The notes under the pieces: model-generated
The model's input: only the letters and a program-made list of their open reading frames with translations
The model's database searches: none
What the model was told of the DNA's origin: nothing
DNA from: Trematomus loennbergii
Lineage: Eukaryota; Chordata; Actinopteri; Perciformes; Nototheniidae
Reading direction: 5' to 3'
Length of the DNA stretch: 64,000 bases
NCBI GenBank assembly: GCA_012861695.1
Contig: JAAOOA010000116.1
Span: 24,996,802-25,060,801 of the forward strand
Shown: positions 1 to 11,539 of the stretch, piece after piece
Position numbering within the stretch: position 1 is the first letter of the stretch
How the letters are laid out: every line of letters begins with the position of its first letter
Made by a program: the position numbers and the translations under genes

Positions 1-942
1 TGGATGCTACTCATCACAGGGGCTTAACACTTGGTCCTATTTAATAGACTTTGTCAGAAACTAGTCTTAATATTAGTAAGGAATTAAGTTTTAGACACAA
101 AACTTAAAATATTGTGTTTTGTTGATGGGACAGCAATAAATGAGACTTCTGTTCTTTCTTTAAATTGAACTGGACAGGCTACAGACAGGCTACAGAGACA
201 TTTTTAGATTATTTAAAGAACAACTTGCCTTGTTGTAGTCAGATGAGATTAGCATTTAGCATTAGCCTTATTGAACTTAAATATTTTCTTTTGGTTTTCG
301 TATGTTCCATTTAGCACATCAATAATTTTTAGACAAAAGCAAAAATGCATCCAATAAGCATAGAAAAACATTATTGGGCGATTGAGGAAGTTTTTTCGAA
401 TGATGCCTTTTCAATATATCGATTCTTGAAAATGTGCAATAAAATGGGAACCAAAACATTGTTATCGTCATGATATTTATAGCTGATACTCACCGTTCCT
501 GGCAGCAGCTGTTGCTAATTTTGTGCATGCAGTGTGTGTGCCATTTAGAATTACTATCAGAAAAGTGTATTATGTAACCAAGGTGTGAAATCAAGAGAAA
601 CACATGCTGTAATGACTGGAAATGGCCGCCTATAACTAGCTCTGCTAACAACATGTGTGCTGCTGGAACATTAAGAGGTGGAGGTCAGAGGTCAGGGTGT
701 GTTGGCCATACAGAGCATGTGACTTTGATATTGGACACTGCAGTTTGCATTCCATCTCCGACCAACACTCAACTTCTCATTGTGCTGGCAGGCTGCCCCC
801 AATCTAAACCGTGACTGTGCACTTTCTCTAACGTGTGAAAATAACTTCAGGGGTTTAGGATTGCACTTCCTTAAACCGTGCAACTCATGGGAAAAAGAAT
901 TAAAAAAGATCAAGTAGTCAAAACAACACTCTAAAAAAATGT
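1..942. other. AT-rich sequence without a recognisable gene
   Basis: I see no coding exon or known repeat family here. The longest open frame is 73 codons on the minus strand and resembles nothing I know. A perfect nuclear-receptor direct repeat (AGGTCA, one base, AGGTCA) lies at 682-694. Its function is unproven. Confidence 0.5.
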
Positions 943-1667
943 GTCAAACACAGTGGCGAGCCGCCAGGGCCCTCTTTATTCTACAAAAAATATTTAAAAA
1001 CATTAAAACATTTTATTTTTTTAAAGGTCCCATGTCATGCTTTTCCAGTTATTACCCGTCCCCTTGTGTTTTATGAAGGTTTGTATGCATGTAAACGGTC
1101 TGCAGAGTCACAACCCTCAAAGTACACCCTGTAGCGAGTAAAACTCTAACACAGAAAAGACCATGTCTATGCTGCCCCAGAACGCCTCGTTGGAGATTTC
1201 TCTTTTTCTTCCTGGGTACAGTGACGTGCCCATACTCAAATGGACCAATCCGCGGACTTCCTCACACACACACACTCAATCTTTTCTCAGCTGCTGCTCC
1301 GCCGATTTCTCCTCCCTCAGACGGCGGGACGTGGCGAGGCTGTGAGTCGGTGTGTGAGCACACACACAAACTCCCAGCCAGGCTGCGGGTATGTGTGTGT
1401 GTTCGGGCTGGTTTCGGGCTGGGTTTCGCTGTGTCTCGCTGTCTCGCAGTCGGCCACTGGGCTCATAGGGAGGGGGGGGCAGGAGCTCCAACAAGCCGTT
1501 TAGGACAGAGAGTGAATACACATACTATAGGCAAGGCAAGGCAAGGCAAGGCAAGGCAAGGCAAGGCAAGGCAAGTTTATTTATTTATTTATATAGCACT
1601 TTTCTGTATGCGACAATTCAAAGTGCTTTACAAAACAAATTAAAATACTTTTTATGAATAAATACAC

Positions 1668-2555
<888 letters not shown>

Positions 2556-2684
2556 TAAAAACACATTATATAATGGCATTTTACAACAGGCATTACAAAG
2601 CAAAGATAATAAAATAATAAAAATAAACACCACAGGTATACAATACATGTTTAAAAGGCATACTGTAGTTCGAATATGAGCAGC

Positions 2685-3618
2685 TCAATTAAAAGCAGCG
2701 GCAAAGAGATATGTTTTTAGTCTCGATTTAAAAATGGTAAGCGTTTCTGCGGACGTGCATGATTTGGGTAGTTTGTTCCAGAGTGTCGGGGCATAATAGC
2801 TAAATGCTGCCTCTCCATGTTTTGTTGTTACTCTCGGAACCGATAGCAGACCCGTCCCAGAAGACCTGAGGCACCTTGATGGCTCGTAATTGTGTAGGAG
2901 TTCAACAATATACTTTGGTCCTAAACCATGTAATGATTTAAAAACTAGCAATAGTACTTTAAAATCAATTCGTTGGCCGACTGGAAGCCAATGTAAAGAT
3001 TTCAGAACCGGACTGATGTGATCCACTCTTTTAGTGTTAGTGAGGACACGTGCAGCAGCGTTCTGAATCAGCTGCAACTGTCTGATGGATTTTTTTGTCA
3101 GCCCTGTGAATACACTATTGCAGTAGTCCTCGATATATTCTTCAGGTGATAGTATGCAGACCTAATGACTGTTGTAATGTGGCTGTTGAAATTCAGGTCT
3201 GAGTCCATCACTACACCTAGATTTCTGGCTTTATTAGTGGTTTTGTAGTCAGCTGACTGAAGCTCTGCAATTACTTTTAATCGGTCCTTCTTTGCTCCAA
3301 AAACAATGATCTCAGTTTTTTGTTTGTTTAGTTGGAGAAAGTTCTGAGTCATCCAGTCAGTGATGTGCTCAATGCACTTGCTCAGTGTTCTAATCGGAGA
3401 ATAGTCTCCTGGTGCGATTTTAAAATAAATCTGGGTGTCGTCTGCATAGATGTGATAGCTTAGATCGCTCTTTTTAATAATTTCAGCCAGAGGTAGCATA
3501 TAAATATTAAAAAGCAAAGGTCCCAAGATGGAGCCTTGAGGAACCCCGCATGACATATTTGTCAAAGTTGATGTGTAGTTGCCTATTGAGACAACGTTTT
3601 TTCTGTCCTTTAAGTAGC
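2685..3618 (-). pseudogene. Reverse transcriptase fragment of the L2-like LINE, frameshifted
   Basis: Two minus-strand frames join to give the C-terminal half of a LINE reverse transcriptase. The upstream frame (3670-3098) has GVPQGSILGPLLF, then the catalytic YADDTQ motif, then an NLGVVMD block. The downstream frame (3077-2685) has the thumb region with QNAAARVLT, LHWLPVGQRIDF and LWNKLP, and ends at a stop. A frameshift near 3077-3150 separates them. The first 17 or so residues of the upstream frame (3670-3619) come from the flanking TTAA element, not the LINE. The endonuclease domain and the N-terminal half are missing, so the copy cannot move by itself. Confidence 0.9.
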
Positions 3619-4209
3619 TACTATACAGAGATGCTGTATGAGAAACCAATGTGATTTTGGAAAATTGCACAATATAAATCTATTTTAGTATATCTCAACA
3701 ATGGAATTATGATCAGTAGAAATGGCCATGACATGGGACCTTTAATAAAAAAAATGTAATATATTTTTTGTTATATTTTTCATCAGTTTTACCAAAATAA
3801 CTTGATTTAATTGTATTTAAAATAACATTTCCAAAGAAATAAATCCTTCGAATCTGCCTGTTCAGTTTCTGTTTGAATGTGAAGGGTTAAATGAAAGAAG
3901 CTCCTTTAGCCGTCTCTGCGAGGTGAAGATAGGAGCTGATTGGTGGTCCTGCTGTAAATTCACAGAAGGCCCGCTACAGTAACTCAACGTAATGTCAAAT
4001 GACAGTACAATTGACCAATCATATCTTCCCTCTAAATGAGTGGGTTTTATTATCGCGGACTTTAAGTTAGCCCGCTGTGAAGCTTTTCTTGTTTCCATAG
4101 CAACAACAACTTCCTGTCAACAGCGTAAACTCGCCTTCAAAATAAAAGCATGCCAAATTACACTCAAGACATACAACTGCAACGAAAGTAACAAACACAA
4201 TGCAATATC

Positions 4210-5291
4210 CAGGGCGTCGCCTGGACCTGAAAACATTCGGGGCTTAGCCCACAGTGGCGGCGGCACTACAGTGGCATTTTTCACTGCAACACTCCCCACA
4301 CGCACACACAATACACCCGCGACTGTTACAATGAAGGCTCGATAATCAGCTCACGGCATATAGGCAGGGGTAAAGTGGTATTTGTTATGAGTGGGGGGCG
4401 GACCTCACCTCCTCTAGGGGGGTCCGGGGGGATGTTACCCCGGGAAGATTTTTTTTTAAATATTGAAGTTAAATGCATCAATCTGGTGCACTTTGAGAGC
4501 AAAATGAAGAGATCTATGGATACCTCTCTCAACACCCATATGAAGCAGAACTGTAAACAGATGTACTTTTTCTTTATGGATATTTTACTAATCACTCCCC
4601 TTTTAAACTCTATTCTTGTTTTACTGCCATATAGTATTTCATAACTGTTTTTCCTTTATTCTCTTATTTTTTTTATAACTATAATGATCATATGAAGGTG
4701 TGCCGCGGAAACAAACTTTTGAATAATTTGTGACCAAACCGTTTGAGACCCACTGAGATAACTTAGACTAAAGTTAACTATCTAAACACTCAGAGAGTCC
4801 TTTAGCTCACCTGAGTCTCTCAGTCTGACAGGAGAGGACTCTCCTCCAGCTTCTTGTGGAACAAACAGCTCCTTATGTCCGTTAGTGCAGCTAGCTAACC
4901 AGATGCTAACAACACGGTGCAGCTAGCTAACCAGATGCTAACAACACGGTCCCTGCTGGCACCGGGCACCGGGCACCGGTCCCTCCCTCCCCCTCTCTTC
5001 CTCTCTCTCTCTCTATCACACTAAATGCGCTATTGCCACACACACACAGAGCCGAGCTTGAATGACACAAGAACACGTTTATTTCCATGCAACTCTCTGA
5101 TTGGTCTGGTGTCATGCCTCTGTTGCATTCACTGAACACGGGAAATTACAGTGCTGCCGTCCTCTCGTGTCATGATGAGGTTCACGTAAAGCACGGTTAA
5201 TGTATTATATTATTGAGGGAGAATTGTCCGGGGCTACAGAAAAAACATTCGGGGCTAAAGCCCCGGATGCCCAGGCCAGGAGACGCCACTG
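4210..5291. mobile_element. Second non-autonomous hAT element nested in the outer hAT
   Basis: The 8-bp direct repeat GCAATATC flanks it at 4202-4209 and 5292-5299. The ends are related inverted repeats: CAGGGCGTCGCCTGG on the left and, on the other strand of the right end, CAGTGGCGTCTCCTGG. The homologous sequence at 29541-29548 has a single GCAATATC and no element, which is an unoccupied site. The interior has a 33-bp segment present twice in tandem at about 4884-4950, and a stretch at about 4255-4640 related to 9320-9660. No transposase frame is seen. Confidence 0.9.
4884..4950. repeat. Tandem duplication of a 33-bp segment
   Basis: The segment containing CAGCTAGCTAACCAGATGC occurs twice back to back with no visible difference, which suggests a recent slippage or unequal exchange inside the nested hAT element. 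Confidence 0.85.
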
Positions 5292-5522
5292 GCAATATCC
5301 TTTTCAATTTCAAAGAACACAAATTGGGTTATTTACAGGTGTTGTTTTGTGTGGTAGAGGGTCGCTGTCATTGATGCGTTTTGCACCCCGGGCCGTTGTT
5401 TTGATATTCCGCTGAAGTATACGCTGTGACGTAATAACTCTTTTTTATTTATTTTTTTCGAGGGAAGGGGTGGGGGTCAGAGGGCCTAGGTATAAAATTC
5501 ACGGCTCGCCACTGGTCAAACA

Positions 5523-7454
5523 CAACTTTACGGGATCCTACAATTCTCATATTGTATTATTGTATTAGTAAAATAAAAGGTATTGTGCAACATTAACATT
5601 TAGAGTAGAAGGCTTTATGGTTTGGAGAGGTGTTTGTGTATGTGCACACGTTTTTTTAAAGGAAACAAAGCATGGATGTGATACAAAGGAAAAGGTGGTG
5701 CTTAAGTGTTCTGCACATAATGCAGGAAGCTACGTTTGAGGATGTGTTCAGGGCTGAGAACACGTTTACATGATGAACTCCATCAAACCACTCTTTGATT
5801 TTCAGCTCCCCATGGGTCCACACTTCTGTCATTTCCAACTGAACCCTGGGACCAAATCAGCCTTACACTCAATCCCAAGCTTAACCACAGTGGTAGCTCA
5901 GAATGGTTGGGGTAATGTATTACATGTCAAAGGATTATGTCATGAGGATACCAAAGAAATGTAACTGTTTAACTTTACAGCAACATTACAAATGGCAGAT
6001 TACTGTTGAACATATTTTAAAATGGAGATTACTAGCAGGATTACAATGTTTCAATACATTTTAAAATAAAGAACGATACATTATTGGTAGACTTACTTCC
6101 TGAATTTTCTTTTTGTTTGGCTACTTTCATTCTTCTTTATTTTAAATATCTTTTTTTCTAAATGCAGTAGGTTGACAACTGATATATACAAAAAAATCAG
6201 TTTGATTTTAAACCAAGTGCATTTCATCCTAAAAATCTTGGTTTCTTCTTTTCTAAGGTGACCTTCTTCTCTTGTCTTACAAAATACACTTAATTAAAAA
6301 CATCTTATTGATATTTATTTTCTCTTGTACTTATTTGCATTGCATTTGACATTAAAAATAAGTAATCAGGCTACATTACTTTCATATTTTGATAGTCAGA
6401 TTAAGTTTCTGATAACTGCTTTTTTACAGGTAACTAGAAATAGAAACGGAATACATTTTTAAAGCAACCCTCCCGACTCTGTCAGTCTGGTATATTGAAA
6501 TGTTTCAGTCGCAGTGACATGGTTGTTCTGGGACGGTGTTTAGTTCGGTGGAGAGATGAGGACTGCTGAGCCTCCAGGAGCAGCTGGGTGTCCGAACACA
6601 AGGCTCCATCCAACTCCTTCTCCACTCACTCCATCCTACTCACCCTTCAACTCCACACTCCCCCCTGAGGAGCATGATCAATAATTCCACTAGACTGGAG
6701 CCCTAAAAAAAGTCAGCTGAGGGGGGGAATGCACTTGGTGAGAGCCTTCAAAGTGCTTCGTATGCTGCTGCCGGTAATGAAGGAGCAGCATATCTATGCA
6801 GCAGGAAAACCTTGTATCTTCTGTCAGGGAACTGAGAACAACAATACATTCTGAGAGTTTATCAGGAAACAACCCAGCAGGGGATGACTCCATGGACTCT
6901 GTGTCACTGTCTGCACTTCAGCTGCAGCCATACCAAGGGAATGTCCAAAACTTCAGGAGTTAGGAGGTTTTAATGCGACAACATGATGTGTGCTGGAGTA
7001 TTTGGCATACTGATCAGGGCTTGAACTACTGTGTGGGGGAACTCCCCAGCCCCATTCATTATTCACGGGAGTGTGAGAGATATCTGCTTCCCAGATTACT
7101 TTTCCTCTGAGGTGGAAGAGAGGGAGAGAGAGAGAGAGACGAAAAGACGGAGAGAAAGGGAGGGACTGTTGTTTTTCAATGTGTAGCAATTAAATATAGT
7201 AATAATAATAATAATTAGATATTTAAAGAAAACTGAATGCAACAGTATAATATAGAACCTGCATGTGAATCCTTCAGTATCTTATGAATATTTCGCACAT
7301 TTCTGTTAAATGCATTTCCTTTCAAATATGCACAGCTCTTCACTTTAAATGTTTAATATATTGTATTTGATCATATTTCCACTTTACATAGTTCTTTTTA
7401 TATGTATATTCTGTGTTAAATAGTTTTTAAAATATGTCCTTGTTATACTATTGC
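5523..7454. other. Gene-free sequence with one dispersed repeat fragment
   Basis: No exon is recognisable. The stretch at about 6222-6300 (with ATCTTGGTTTCTTCTTTTC) closely resembles 24050-24125, so it is a dispersed repeat of unknown class. An AG-rich run lies near 7118-7140 and an (AAT)n run near 7200-7216. The small frames look random. Confidence 0.5.
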
Positions 7455-7545
7455 CGGGGCAGCAGTAGCTCAGTCTGTATTGTTTCTGAACCAAAGGTTT
7501 GCTGGTTCAAGTCCCGATCAGACCCACAAGTGTGGACCTAAAGTA
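7455..7545 (+). mobile_element. tRNA-derived SINE head fragment
   Basis: The sequence has an A-box-like TAGCTCAGTCTG at about 7466 and a B-box-like GGTTCAAGTCC at about 7504, in the order and spacing of a tRNA-type RNA polymerase III promoter. The 5' and 3' ends do not pair into an acceptor stem and no clear anticodon arm forms, so it is a SINE-type fragment and not a working tRNA gene. No poly(A) or LINE-type tail follows clearly. Confidence 0.65.
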
Positions 7546-8063
7546 TGTGCGTCATTTTTAAAATAACACTAAAGTGAAACAAATAATTTCTCCTCAGGCA
7601 TCAATAAAGATGAGAGTTGTATGCTCCTTTTGTTACAGCGTATTTCCTCTTACTGTCTTTAAGCATCACTATACACGAAAGCACATTCCTTAAATGTCTA
7701 AATCTTCATGGTAATAAACGGCAGGAACAAAAAGGGAGGCAGAGAAATAGATTTGTCTGTAAATTAATAATTAAAAAGCATTCAGTTCTATAATGTCTTG
7801 TTTTTGTCAAATATGGATTACTAAGGCAATAGCGTATAAGTGGCTGTAATATCAAAAAATGTGCATTTTTAAAACGGTGGAGTGCTCTCTTCAATGACAA
7901 CCCAAAATAAAAAGACATATTCTTTTTGCCTTCAGTCTGATTTCTTTGTTAATTTGTTGGTGTCAGTTGTTGAGTGTTAGGGTCACGATTGGTTAACGGA
8001 AAAAAAGTGACAGGAATGAAATCAAACCAATTTTAAAACTTTTTTTAAATAAATAAGGACCCT
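7546..8063. other. AT-rich spacer without recognisable content
   Basis: I see neither a coding region nor a clear repeat boundary between the SINE fragment and the TTAA element that starts at 8068. Confidence 0.45.
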
Positions 8064-8067
8064 TTAA

Positions 8068-8434
8068 CCCTTCTATTGTCTTCGTTTCCCCCCCCCCCCC
8101 CCTTACTTTGGTGTTCGCGGTCACATTTGACCGGTCCTGTTTTAACTGCTATGACATTAACACAAAAAACATTAATCATCACCAAATTTCATTGAACACC
8201 CTTTCAAACTGTAAATATTGTATCAGACTACTGGTATACATGAAAAACTGCAGTAAATAAACAAAGAATAGACACTGAACATGTATTGCGTGTGCCAGGT
8301 GTGATCCATGTGGGGGGATGGGCACATAAGAGCGGGAAATGTGTCAAATTGTTCTGTGTGTGTTTGTGTGTGCCAGGTGTGATTCACATGGGGGGATTGG
8401 GCACATAAGGGGGGGGGGGGGGAACGCATCTAGA

Positions 8435-8469
<35 letters not shown>

Positions 8470-8723
8470 TTTTTTATCTGATCCGGATGGTTACTAATTC
8501 ATTTTCTTTATGGCGGTCATTTTTGACCGGGAACACCATGGGTGTTACAAAGTTGACTAAATCATCCAAAATGCAATGAAAGTGGTGATCAGCAATGTTA
8601 TATGTTCAAATGTCTACTGTGAAGGATATCATAAAGCCTTAATGCAATCGAATCTAAAACAAAAAAGTTATGATTGATGAAAGTAGTAAATCGGTCAGAT
8701 TTGACCCGAAGACAACAGGAGGG
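8068..8723. mobile_element. TTAA-flanked miniature element with GAAGACAA-type ends
   Basis: TTAA lies at 8064-8067 and 8724-8727. The ends are inverted: CCCTTCTATTGTCTTCG on the left and CGAAGACAACAGGAGGG on the right. The TTAA target suggests a piggyBac-like origin. Next to both ends are GGTCA/TGACC words (TTTGACCGG, TTTGACCCG) that add an inner layer of inverted symmetry. The middle carries two roughly 60-bp tandem copies of a segment with TGTGCCAGGTGTGAT (about 8283-8410), a C-run (8088-8102), a G-run (8409-8422) and a GT array (8439-8466). It has no transposase. Confidence 0.82.
8439..8466. repeat. (GT)n microsatellite
   Basis: A short GT array inside the TTAA element at 8068-8723. Confidence 0.95.
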
Positions 8724-8743
8724 TTAACCCCAGATCATTTAAA

Positions 8744-8831
8744 TCAAATCAAATTTTATTTATATAGCCCAATATCACAAAACAAATGTGTCTTGTGGAG
8801 CTTTACAGAGCACCAAACATGAATGGCAATG
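8744..8831 (-). mobile_element. 3' tail of a fish non-LTR retroelement
   Basis: AAATCAAATCAAATTTTATT followed by TATATAGCCCAATATCAC is a terminal sequence I recognise from dispersed fish retroelements, read here from the 3' end, so the element would lie on the minus strand. Only the tail is identifiable. The AT-rich sequence that follows may be part of it. Confidence 0.55.
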
Positions 8832-9194
8832 TATAAAGATATAATAACGTTATAATAAGACAGATTTAAAATACAAATACAATACATTCAAATAAAATGA
8901 AATAACATAAAATAAAATACAATAAAAGTTCCTTAATATATCATTCGAAGACATTTTAGATTAGATTTTTAAGAAGCTGCTCACACTGAGCTCCGAGGAT
9001 TTTCTTGAGTAGCCTGGTCAGGATGTCTGCAGACAGACATTTCTGTTGTAATGTGATGGGAGGATGAGAGGTGCTCAGAGGTCAGAGATCCATGAGGAAC
9101 CTGAGGTGAGGAAATGTAAAGCTATGCCTTGTAACTCCGCGAAAAATAAACAATAAATATGCTTTGCTCCATCACTGACCCATACACCCTCAGT
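8832..9194. other. Short spacer without a gene
   Basis: AT-rich repeats (AATAAAATAC words) are followed by unremarkable sequence. No exon is recognised. Confidence 0.4.
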
Positions 9195-9201
9195 ATGTAG
9201 G

Positions 9202-10503
9202 CAGGGCTGCCAACATTTGAGTTCAGCTTGGAGTGAGATTTTATTTTTGGTGAACCGAAAAAAGAAACGTTCATGTGTACAGTGTTACAAATGTATTGAA
9301 CATGTACAAACTAGGGTTTCCCATTAATGTACCGGGCGCTACAGTGGAATACGCACATACACAGTGTACCCGCTACTCTTACAATCAAGTGCTATTTTAT
9401 AAGTGGGGGTCCTCACCTCCTCTAGGGGGGTCCGTGGGCATGCTTCCCCTGGAAGATTTTTTTTTAAATATTGAAGTTAAATGCATCAATCTGGTGCACT
9501 TTGAGAGCAAAATGAATTTATGGATACATCTCTCAACATCCATATGAAACAGAACTGTAAACAGATTTTCTTTTTCTTTATGGATATTTTACAAATCACT
9601 CACCTTTTAAACTGTATTCTTGTTTTACTGTCATATAGTATTTCATAACTGTTTTTCATTTATTCTCATAAATGGTGACCAAACCGTTTGAGACCCACTG
9701 AGATAACTAGACTAAAGTTAACTATCTAAACACTCAGAGAGTCCCTTACCTCACTGAGCTGTAGTTATCTCTCTCAGTCTGACAGGAGAGAGCTCTCCTC
9801 TCCTTGTTTTAGAAACAGCTTCTAATATCCGTTAGCGCAGCAACAACAATGCAAATAGTGAGTTTGGTAGAAATATACTGTATAATAGTAAAGTTATTCA
9901 AGATAATGCCACATTTATTGAAGATTTACATTATAAATATTCCCCCAAATTATTCAAAAGCATATTCTTCCAAACTCCTTGCTGTAGTATGACCACCAGG
10001 AGACTATTGATGTGTGGTGATTTTGGTAGTAATATACTGTATAATAGTGAATATTATTTAATTCTCTTTTTTCGGAGTTGCACTTTGCAGACGGTCCCTG
10101 AGCACTCGTTTCTTCTCCGGCTGCGGATAGAGACCAATGTAACGTGTCCAGCTCGGAGGACGGCGCGTATTGGCTTTTTTTGATCAAAATGTGATTGTAG
10201 TTCGTTGTCCTTACCACGGTTCTTAGGAGACGTCATTTGTGTCTGAATAACGTTTTGCTCATGAGTTATTGATCCGTGAAATCCGAATCTCCCAATATTG
10301 TTCCAACTTTACTGAACTAAGCCAGAAGACCGTCTCATTTCGTAGACCGCTCGGTTTGCTGTTCCTTCAATTTATTTTTATATTTATATACATTTATTTT
10401 GGACGAAAACTTAGCGTGAGGAAAGGCAAGTGTGGCGTGAGTGCGTGAGATATGGGTTGATTGCGTGACTCTCACGCTCAATGCGTGAGTGTTGGCAGCC
10501 CTG
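9202..10503. mobile_element. hAT-type miniature element with CAGGGCTGCCAACA ends
   Basis: The left end CAGGGCTGCCAACA is mirrored by TGTTGGCAGCCCTG at the right. A 7-bp direct repeat ATGTAGG flanks it at 9195-9201 and 10504-10510; the eighth base expected for hAT does not match. Near the right end, GCGTGA words recur several times (10425-10495), a typical subterminal transposase-binding arrangement. The interior at about 9320-9860 is closely related to the hAT element at 4210-5291, so this element is composite. No transposase frame is visible. Confidence 0.75.
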
Positions 10504-10510
10504 ATGTAGG

Positions 10511-11033
10511 TCCACTCCACTGTCTGCCGACCGAAACACTTCGTGAAGAGATCATGACCTGAGGAGGCGTTAACTCCTGTAAAGTGTCAAACTGAAGAAC
10601 AAATATGAATTAAATACAACATAAGTTACATCGGCTAAAACAGAGTAAGCTAGTGGTAAACAACATTAACTCTAACAATGAATTACTTATGAGCAAGCGC
10701 TGGGATATTAAATGTCAACTGTTGACAAACAAACAAAGCCATAGCATCTGTCTGCAGTTCCTTATTCTAGAACTCATTTGAGGAATTTGTATTCCAAATT
10801 GCCGCAGTGGAGTTTTCAACATGAGAAAGAAAAGCTTTTCGATGGTAGTGGATAGGATGGTAGAAGCAGAGACTTCTGGGAGATGGATAAAAGAGCCAGA
10901 ATATCTGAGGTTGTGCTCCAGTTCATATGCAGTAGTTCTATATCTGTAAATATGCAGCAGCTAGCTATGCTGTGCTTTAGCAACCAGATACTCAAAGTGA
11001 GGGTAATGAGGGTTACTCTAACAATGTAAATGG
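10511..11033. other. Spacer without recognisable gene
   Basis: I find no exon or repeat boundary here. Confidence 0.4.
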
Positions 11034-11105
11034 CATTACTATTACCTGTAAAACATGTAATCAGTAACCTTATTTGAGTATGAAAATAAAATGTAATGTA
11101 TACAA
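11034..11105 (-). repeat. Short family C repeat fragment
   Basis: This stretch has the AACATGTAATCAGTAACC signature of a dispersed repeat, called family C here. Longer copies are at about 13430-13948, 42925-43056, 52640-52770 and 54300-55740. Confidence 0.45.
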
Positions 11106-11324
11106 GAGAAAATAAATATCAATAACAGGTTTTACTTAAAGCTCCCATGTCATGCTTTTCTGGTTATTACCCGTCCCCTTGTGTGTTATGAAGGTTTTTA
11201 TGCATGTAAACGGTGTGCAGAGTCAAAACCCTCAAAGTACACCCTGTAGCGAGTAAAACTCTAACACAGAAAATACCTCCCCAAAACGCCTCGTTGGAGA
11301 TACGTCACTGCCCATTTGATTCTT

Positions 11325-11356
11325 CCGGGTACCGCATGATGTCATGCGGTACCCGG
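11325..11356. repeat. Perfect 32-bp palindrome in family A copy 2
   Basis: Two 15-base arms, CCGGGTACCGCATGA and its exact complement, surround the dinucleotide TG. Copy 3 has the equivalent hairpin at 35221-35272 with longer arms. Copy 1 has lost it. Confidence 0.93.
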
Positions 11357-11384
11357 AACGAAATGGACCAATCCCGAAGAGCTA

Positions 11385-11539
11385 TGGCCACACCAGCAGC
11401 GGCGGTTTCCTCCTCCAGAGGTTCGAAGAACCGGCATTTCACAGACGAAAGCTTCCAAAACATTGCCCAGTTTGAGGCCGGATATGCACAGCTTGTTTGG
11501 ACCGTTTGGAGCAGGGGAAGATCTGGGTATACAACCTGT
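11385..11539 (+). pseudogene. Possible relict first exon inside family A copy 2
   Basis: The frame starting at ATG 11384 gives about 50 codons (an Ala/Ser-rich start, then HFTDESFQNIAQFEAGYAQL) and meets GTAAGT, a consensus 5' splice site, at about 11538. A pyrimidine-rich tract with CAG near 12135 could be an acceptor. The frame is absent from the other two copies. I do not recognise the protein; it may be debris of a gene once carried by the element. An untranslated or chance frame is equally possible. Confidence 0.25.

Noticed and set aside
1221..1643. A 140-codon plus-strand frame
   Set aside because: It runs from the left arm of a TTAA element into the GGCAA repeats of a LINE tail, so it crosses an insertion junction.
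7455..7545. A working tRNA gene
   Set aside because: A and B boxes are present, but the acceptor stem does not pair and there is no clear anticodon arm. A SINE fragment is the better reading.
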